Positions 55,319-58,328 of a DNA stretch of 58,328 nucleotides are shown here, one piece after another. The stretch comes from Candidatus Sumerlaeota bacterium (GTDB taxonomy: Bacteria; Sumerlaeota; Sumerlaeia; Sumerlaeales; Sumerlaeaceae): the NCBI GenBank assembly GCA_026398535.1, contig JAPLSQ010000021.1, positions 69,726 to 128,053 of the forward strand. The letters run 5' to 3'. Both the position numbers and the translations under genes were made by a program. Below the pieces are notes generated by a model. It made no database searches and had not been told where the DNA came from. It was given only the letters and a program-made list of their open reading frames with translations. Every line of letters begins with the position of its first letter. Position 1 is the stretch's first letter.

Positions 55319-56173
55319 GTGAAATCTTATCGCGTATTTATCGTTCTTGGGGCTTTTCTAAGCGTCACAACGCTTGCATTGGCACAAACAATCGGCGTGA
55401 TCGGAACCCCGGCGGCCACAGTGGCAACGCCCGTCATGCAGGGAATACCATGGGGCGCCACGATCCCCCGGGTTGTCAGCAGCGTGCCCGTCAACATGGA
55501 TACCAAGGTCAACGCGACGCTGACTCTGATCAAAATCAACTTCGATCAGGCAATGGATGTGGCAAGCTTTTACTGGCCCATACCAAAGGACAATCCATCA
55601 TTCCCTTACGTCACGGGCGATCCCTACTGGACCAGCGGCAATAAAACCGTCAACCTGCCGGTCAAACTCGTTCCCAATTGCCTTTATCGCATCCCGTTGA
55701 ACGACACCAACCAGTTGATCTTCCGCAGCGCCGCAGGCGTGGCTCTTAATCCCGGAATGATTTCTTTCCAGACAAACCTTGCCAATACCGGCGCCGCGGC
55801 ATCCAGCAACATGTTCCCCGGCTACACCCCGGCGCCCTTCCATGCGACAACGAACACGCCGATTCCCGGCCAGGGCGGAGCGCTCAATCCCATGGCCGGC
55901 GCAGGCGCGGGATTGGGCGCCGCGGGGTTGGGGACGACCGGATACGCGCCGCAGACCCTGACGCCCGCTCAAGCATCAGGACCGCCCAAATCCAAATCGA
56001 ATTACCCGGTCCCGGCAGGTTCGCAGATGGGAATCCCTAACGTCCAGCAGCCTCAAGGAAATATGCCGCAGGGTGTGAAAGCTCCCAAATCAAACTTCCA
56101 GCGCATCAGCGGGCAGGTTACGCCAACACCCACGCCCACGGCCACGCCAACACCCCGAAAAAAAACCAGGTGA
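55319..56173 (+). CDS. Secreted Ig-like (Big_5-type) domain protein with Pro/Thr tail
   Basis: A 284-residue exported protein starting at GTG 55319 (GAGAGG upstream), giving the signal peptide SYRVFIVLGAFLSVTTLALAQ. About residues 45-160 resemble the SbsA Ig-like fold: SVPVNMDTKVNATLTLIKINFDQAMD, GDPYWTSGNKTVNLPVKL, CLYRIPLND and LIFRSAAGVALNPG. A Gly/Ala/Pro-rich low-complexity region follows, and the end is TPTPTPTATPTPRKKTR, a linker-like tail. No catalytic motif. The frame is open well upstream but only the GTG has a signal peptide and a promoter. Probably a surface or periplasmic protein. Confidence 0.68.
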   Translation: MKSYRVFIVLGAFLSVTTLALAQTIGVIGTPAATVATPVMQGIPWGATIPRVVSSVPVNMDTKVNATLTLIKINFDQAMDVASFYWPIPKDNPSFPYVTGDPYWTSGNKTVNLPVKLVPNCLYRIPLNDTNQLIFRSAAGVALNPGMISFQTNLANTGAAASSNMFPGYTPAPFHATTNTPIPGQGGALNPMAGAGAGLGAAGLGTTGYAPQTLTPAQASGPPKSKSNYPVPAGSQMGIPNVQQPQGNMPQGVKAPKSNFQRISGQVTPTPTPTATPTPRKKTR

Positions 56174-56246
56174 CCCTCGCCGTCAAGCCTCAATAAAAGT
56201 GCGATAATCGTTGAAAATGCCGATCAAAACACTTTAATGGGCGGTC

Positions 56247-56972
56247 ATGTCGTTGCCTGAATCCCATAGCGCGAAAAGATGCGTTATTATCGCGGCATTC
56301 AACGAGGGGCCGAACCTGCGGAAACTTATCCCAGGACTGGCGGAAATCGTCCCCGGCGCCCGTGTCATCGTTGTCGATGATAATTCGCCTGATGGAACGC
56401 CGGAGACGCTGAAACAAATGGCCGCCGCCAATCCCCTCCTGTCGCCCATCATCCGCGATGGCAAGCGGGGCTACGGCGGCGCCGTGATGACGGGATTCCG
56501 CCGGGCACTCGAACTCGGCGCCACGCAAATCGCAACGATGGACGCCGATTTATCGCACGACCCAAATGATCTGCCGCAACTGTTCGACGCGCTCGAAAGG
56601 GCCGATGTCGCCATCGGATCGCGATATGCCGGCGGCGTGCGCGTCATCAACTGGCATCCCGCGCGGCTGCTGCTCAGCCTGTTCGCCAACCGCTATGTGA
56701 AAACAATTCTCAGACTGAAAGTTGACGACGCCACAAGCGGATTCCGCGCCTACAGACGAAATGCCGTGGAAATCATCGCGCGAACCCCAATATCATCGCA
56801 GGGATATTCCTTCCTCGTGGAAATACTCTATTGTGTACATCGCGCGGGATGCCGGCTGTGCGAGGTTCCAATCATATACGCCGAACGGCGCGAGGGACAG
56901 TCGAAAATGAGCAAACGCGTGATCTTCGAAGCTATCATACGGCCATGGCTGTTGAGGCTCATGCCGCGCTGA
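56247..56972 (+). CDS. Glycosyltransferase family 2, dolichyl-phosphate-mannose-synthase-like
   Basis: A 241-residue GT-A enzyme. N-terminal CVIIAAFNEGPNLRKLI and VIVVDDNSPDGT are DPM1-like; the metal motif is Asp99-Ala-Asp101 (MDADLSHDP). Next come GSRYAGGV and ATSGFRAYRR, both typical of polyprenyl-phosphate mannose or glucose synthases. A C-terminal membrane anchor is absent, so it is the DPM1-only type. It makes lipid-linked sugar donors for glycan or protein modification. It stands alone, 74 bp after the Ig-like protein gene. Confidence 0.9.
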   Translation: MSLPESHSAKRCVIIAAFNEGPNLRKLIPGLAEIVPGARVIVVDDNSPDGTPETLKQMAAANPLLSPIIRDGKRGYGGAVMTGFRRALELGATQIATMDADLSHDPNDLPQLFDALERADVAIGSRYAGGVRVINWHPARLLLSLFANRYVKTILRLKVDDATSGFRAYRRNAVEIIARTPISSQGYSFLVEILYCVHRAGCRLCEVPIIYAERREGQSKMSKRVIFEAIIRPWLLRLMPR

Positions 56973-57000
56973 CGCAAACCCTGTCTCACATCACATCCTA

Positions 57001-57981
57001 ATGGAGAGAGAACCATTGACGCACGCCAAACAGTCGCTTGTTGATGCACTCGGCATGCCTCCCATCGTTTTTTCCGGATCGTCGAGCAAATATCTCGGCC
57101 ACGCCGTGTGCCAGACGCTCGGCATCCCCGATGCCCGGCTCGACATCCGGCGCTTCAGCGACGGCGAAGTCCGCGTCAAAGTCAACGAAAACGTCCGCGG
57201 AGCGCAATGCTTCGTCGTCCAGTCCACCTTCACACCCGTCAACGAGCACATCATGGAGCTGCTCCTCATACTCGACGCCCTGCGGCGCGCATCCGCCCGC
57301 GAGGTCAACGCCATCATCCCCTACTACGGCTACGCGCGCCAGGACCGAAAGGACGAAGGCCGTGTCGCGCTATCCGCCAAACTCGTCGCCAACCTTATCA
57401 CCACCGCCGGAGCCGACCGCGTCATCACCATCGACCTGCACTCCGCGCAAATCCAAGGGTTCTTCGACATCCCCGTCGACCACCTTTATGCCGCGCCCGT
57501 CCTCATCGATTACATCAAAAATCACATCACACACGATTACGTCGTCGTCTCGCCAGACGTCGGCAACGTCAAGCGCGCCCGCGGATTCTCCCGGCGCCTC
57601 AACGCGTCGCTTGCAATCATCGACAAACGCCGCCCCGAACCAAACGTGGCCGAGGTCATGAACATCATCGGCGACGTGGACGGACGCTCCGTCCTGATTT
57701 ACGACGACATGATCGACACCGCCGGAACGCTCGTCAAGGCCGCCGAAGCGCTCTCCGCGCGCGGCGTGCGCGACATCTATGCCTGCTGCACACACCCCGT
57801 CCTCAGCGGAACCGCACGCGGACGCCTCGCCAATTCCGCCATCAGGGAACTCATCGTCACCGACACAATCCCCCACCACGACTGGAACAACCCCAAACTC
57901 AAGGTCATCTCCGTCGCGCCACTCCTGGCCGAAACCATCCGACGCATCCACTCCAACCAAAGCGTCAGCTCACTCTTCTAA
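57001..57981 (+). CDS. prs: Ribose-phosphate pyrophosphokinase (PRPP synthetase)
   Basis: A 326-residue enzyme making PRPP from ribose 5-phosphate and ATP. Landmarks are IVFSGSSSKYLGHAVCQTLG, RRFSDGEVRVKVNENVRG, IIPYYGYARQDRKDE, ITIDLHSAQIQGFF, and the PRPP loop DDMIDTAGT (Asp235 to Thr243). The family's length and order are normal. It is the last gene before a strong terminator. It starts 28 bp after the glycosyltransferase stop. Confidence 0.97.
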   Translation: MEREPLTHAKQSLVDALGMPPIVFSGSSSKYLGHAVCQTLGIPDARLDIRRFSDGEVRVKVNENVRGAQCFVVQSTFTPVNEHIMELLLILDALRRASAREVNAIIPYYGYARQDRKDEGRVALSAKLVANLITTAGADRVITIDLHSAQIQGFFDIPVDHLYAAPVLIDYIKNHITHDYVVVSPDVGNVKRARGFSRRLNASLAIIDKRRPEPNVAEVMNIIGDVDGRSVLIYDDMIDTAGTLVKAAEALSARGVRDIYACCTHPVLSGTARGRLANSAIRELIVTDTIPHHDWNNPKLKVISVAPLLAETIRRIHSNQSVSSLF

Positions 57982-57987
57982 ACATAT

Positions 57988-58020
57988 CCCCCCCGCGCGG
58001 CCGGGTGGGGGGTTTCTTTT
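57988..58020 (+). terminator. Strong intrinsic terminator after prs
   Basis: A run of seven C (57988-57994) pairs with GGGGGG (58007-58012) through a GC-rich loop, followed by TTTCTTTTTG. It lies 7 bases past the prs stop. Confidence 0.85.
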
Positions 58021-58328
58021 TGTCTGGATCTCCTCCGTGCTCTCTGTGCCTCTGTGGTGAAATGAATGATGGTGGCATAACAATATATGCGGATGTGGAA
58101 ATCGGCGTTCCGTAGCCACGCCACTGCGGGCGGGACGGCCATTCCACATTGAAATTTGCCGCCTTTCTCCCGCGCGCCAACGCAAAAGACCGATATCACA
58201 AATATTTTCAATTAATCCTTGACATCTGAAATCACCGGCATCATCAAGCATTCAACAAACAATAGAGTGCTGTGTCTGACAAATAGTTCCTGTTCATAAC
58301 GCGCCCTCGTTCAGCCAGCCGCAACACC
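58021..58328. other. Window end, non-coding, with a widespread intergenic repeat
   Basis: No gene is seen. On the minus strand 58031-58061 reads TTCACCACAGAGGCACAGAG and then AGCACGGAGGA, a dispersed intergenic element I recognise from many environmental genomes. TGCGGGCGGGACGGCC at 58125 matches part of the hairpin at 55186. TTGACA lies at 58218-58223 without a clear -10 box before the edge. Confidence 0.5.

Overview
The window comes from a Gram-negative, GC-rich, uncultivated-looking bacterium. Evidence for an outer membrane includes an LptC-like lipoprotein, an RND tripartite pump, type II secretion parts and lipoproteins. The mix of GH38-like glycosidases, URO-D superfamily proteins, a sulfatase, a Tat-exported enzyme and N-methylated pseudopilins is the kind seen in polysaccharide-degrading lineages such as Sumerlaeota, Hydrogenedentota or Lentisphaerota. 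That placement is inference; no rRNA is present.

Layout. (i) 1-5745: a glycan cluster with the C-terminal end of a probable six-hairpin glycosidase, a URO-D family protein, a GH38-like protein and a convergent sulfatase. (ii) 5889-12549: a metal-efflux operon with a small Cys-rich secreted protein followed by CzcB-, CzcA- and CzcC-like components. (iii) 12680-16676: a secreted clan GH-A glycosidase and a Gfo/Idh/MocA dehydrogenase. (iv) 16997-23639: cell envelope genes (pseudopilin, TPR protein, amidase, phosphohexomutase, LptC-like lipoprotein, GspF). (v) 23726-29306: a second sugar locus, with a divergent URO-D-like gene, a second GH38-like gene behind a LacI-type operator, and a PfkB kinase. 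(vi) 29398-39489: a GspG-like domain protein, galT, deoC, a tandem carbohydrate-binding protein, glycyl-tRNA synthetase, a TPR lipoprotein, two secreted proteins of unknown function and an ECF-type sigma factor.

(vii) 39601-47536: a tRNA-Phe gene followed by an integrated element of about 7.8 kb bounded by an exact 71-bp direct repeat (39621-39691 and 47466-47536). It encodes a tyrosine integrase, an excisionase-like protein with an AT-hook, a Prim-Pol/DUF3987 replication protein, a DUF5659-like small protein, an HTH-like protein and a sigma-region-2-like protein. A separate three-gene operon on the opposite strand is led by a Phd-like antitoxin and followed by two proteins I do not recognise. 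TGGCA-type repeats occur in both attachment arms and just upstream of the excisionase-like gene. This is the most novel part of the window: a compact, capsid-less and relaxase-less integrative or satellite-like element with an undescribed cargo module.

(viii) 47602-57981: housekeeping genes (murC, yajC, a HD-domain protein, a secDF fusion, an EF-G-like GTPase with an apparent one-base frameshift at its start, a secreted Ig-like protein, a dolichyl-phosphate-mannose-synthase-like transferase and prs), then a strong terminator and intergenic repeat sequence.

Three results stand out besides the element. Both GH38-like proteins keep three of the four zinc or acid residues but replace the nucleophile aspartate (Thr136 and Phe136). 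URO-D superfamily genes sit beside GH38-like genes twice. The EF-G-like gene has no in-frame start codon unless one base is restored.
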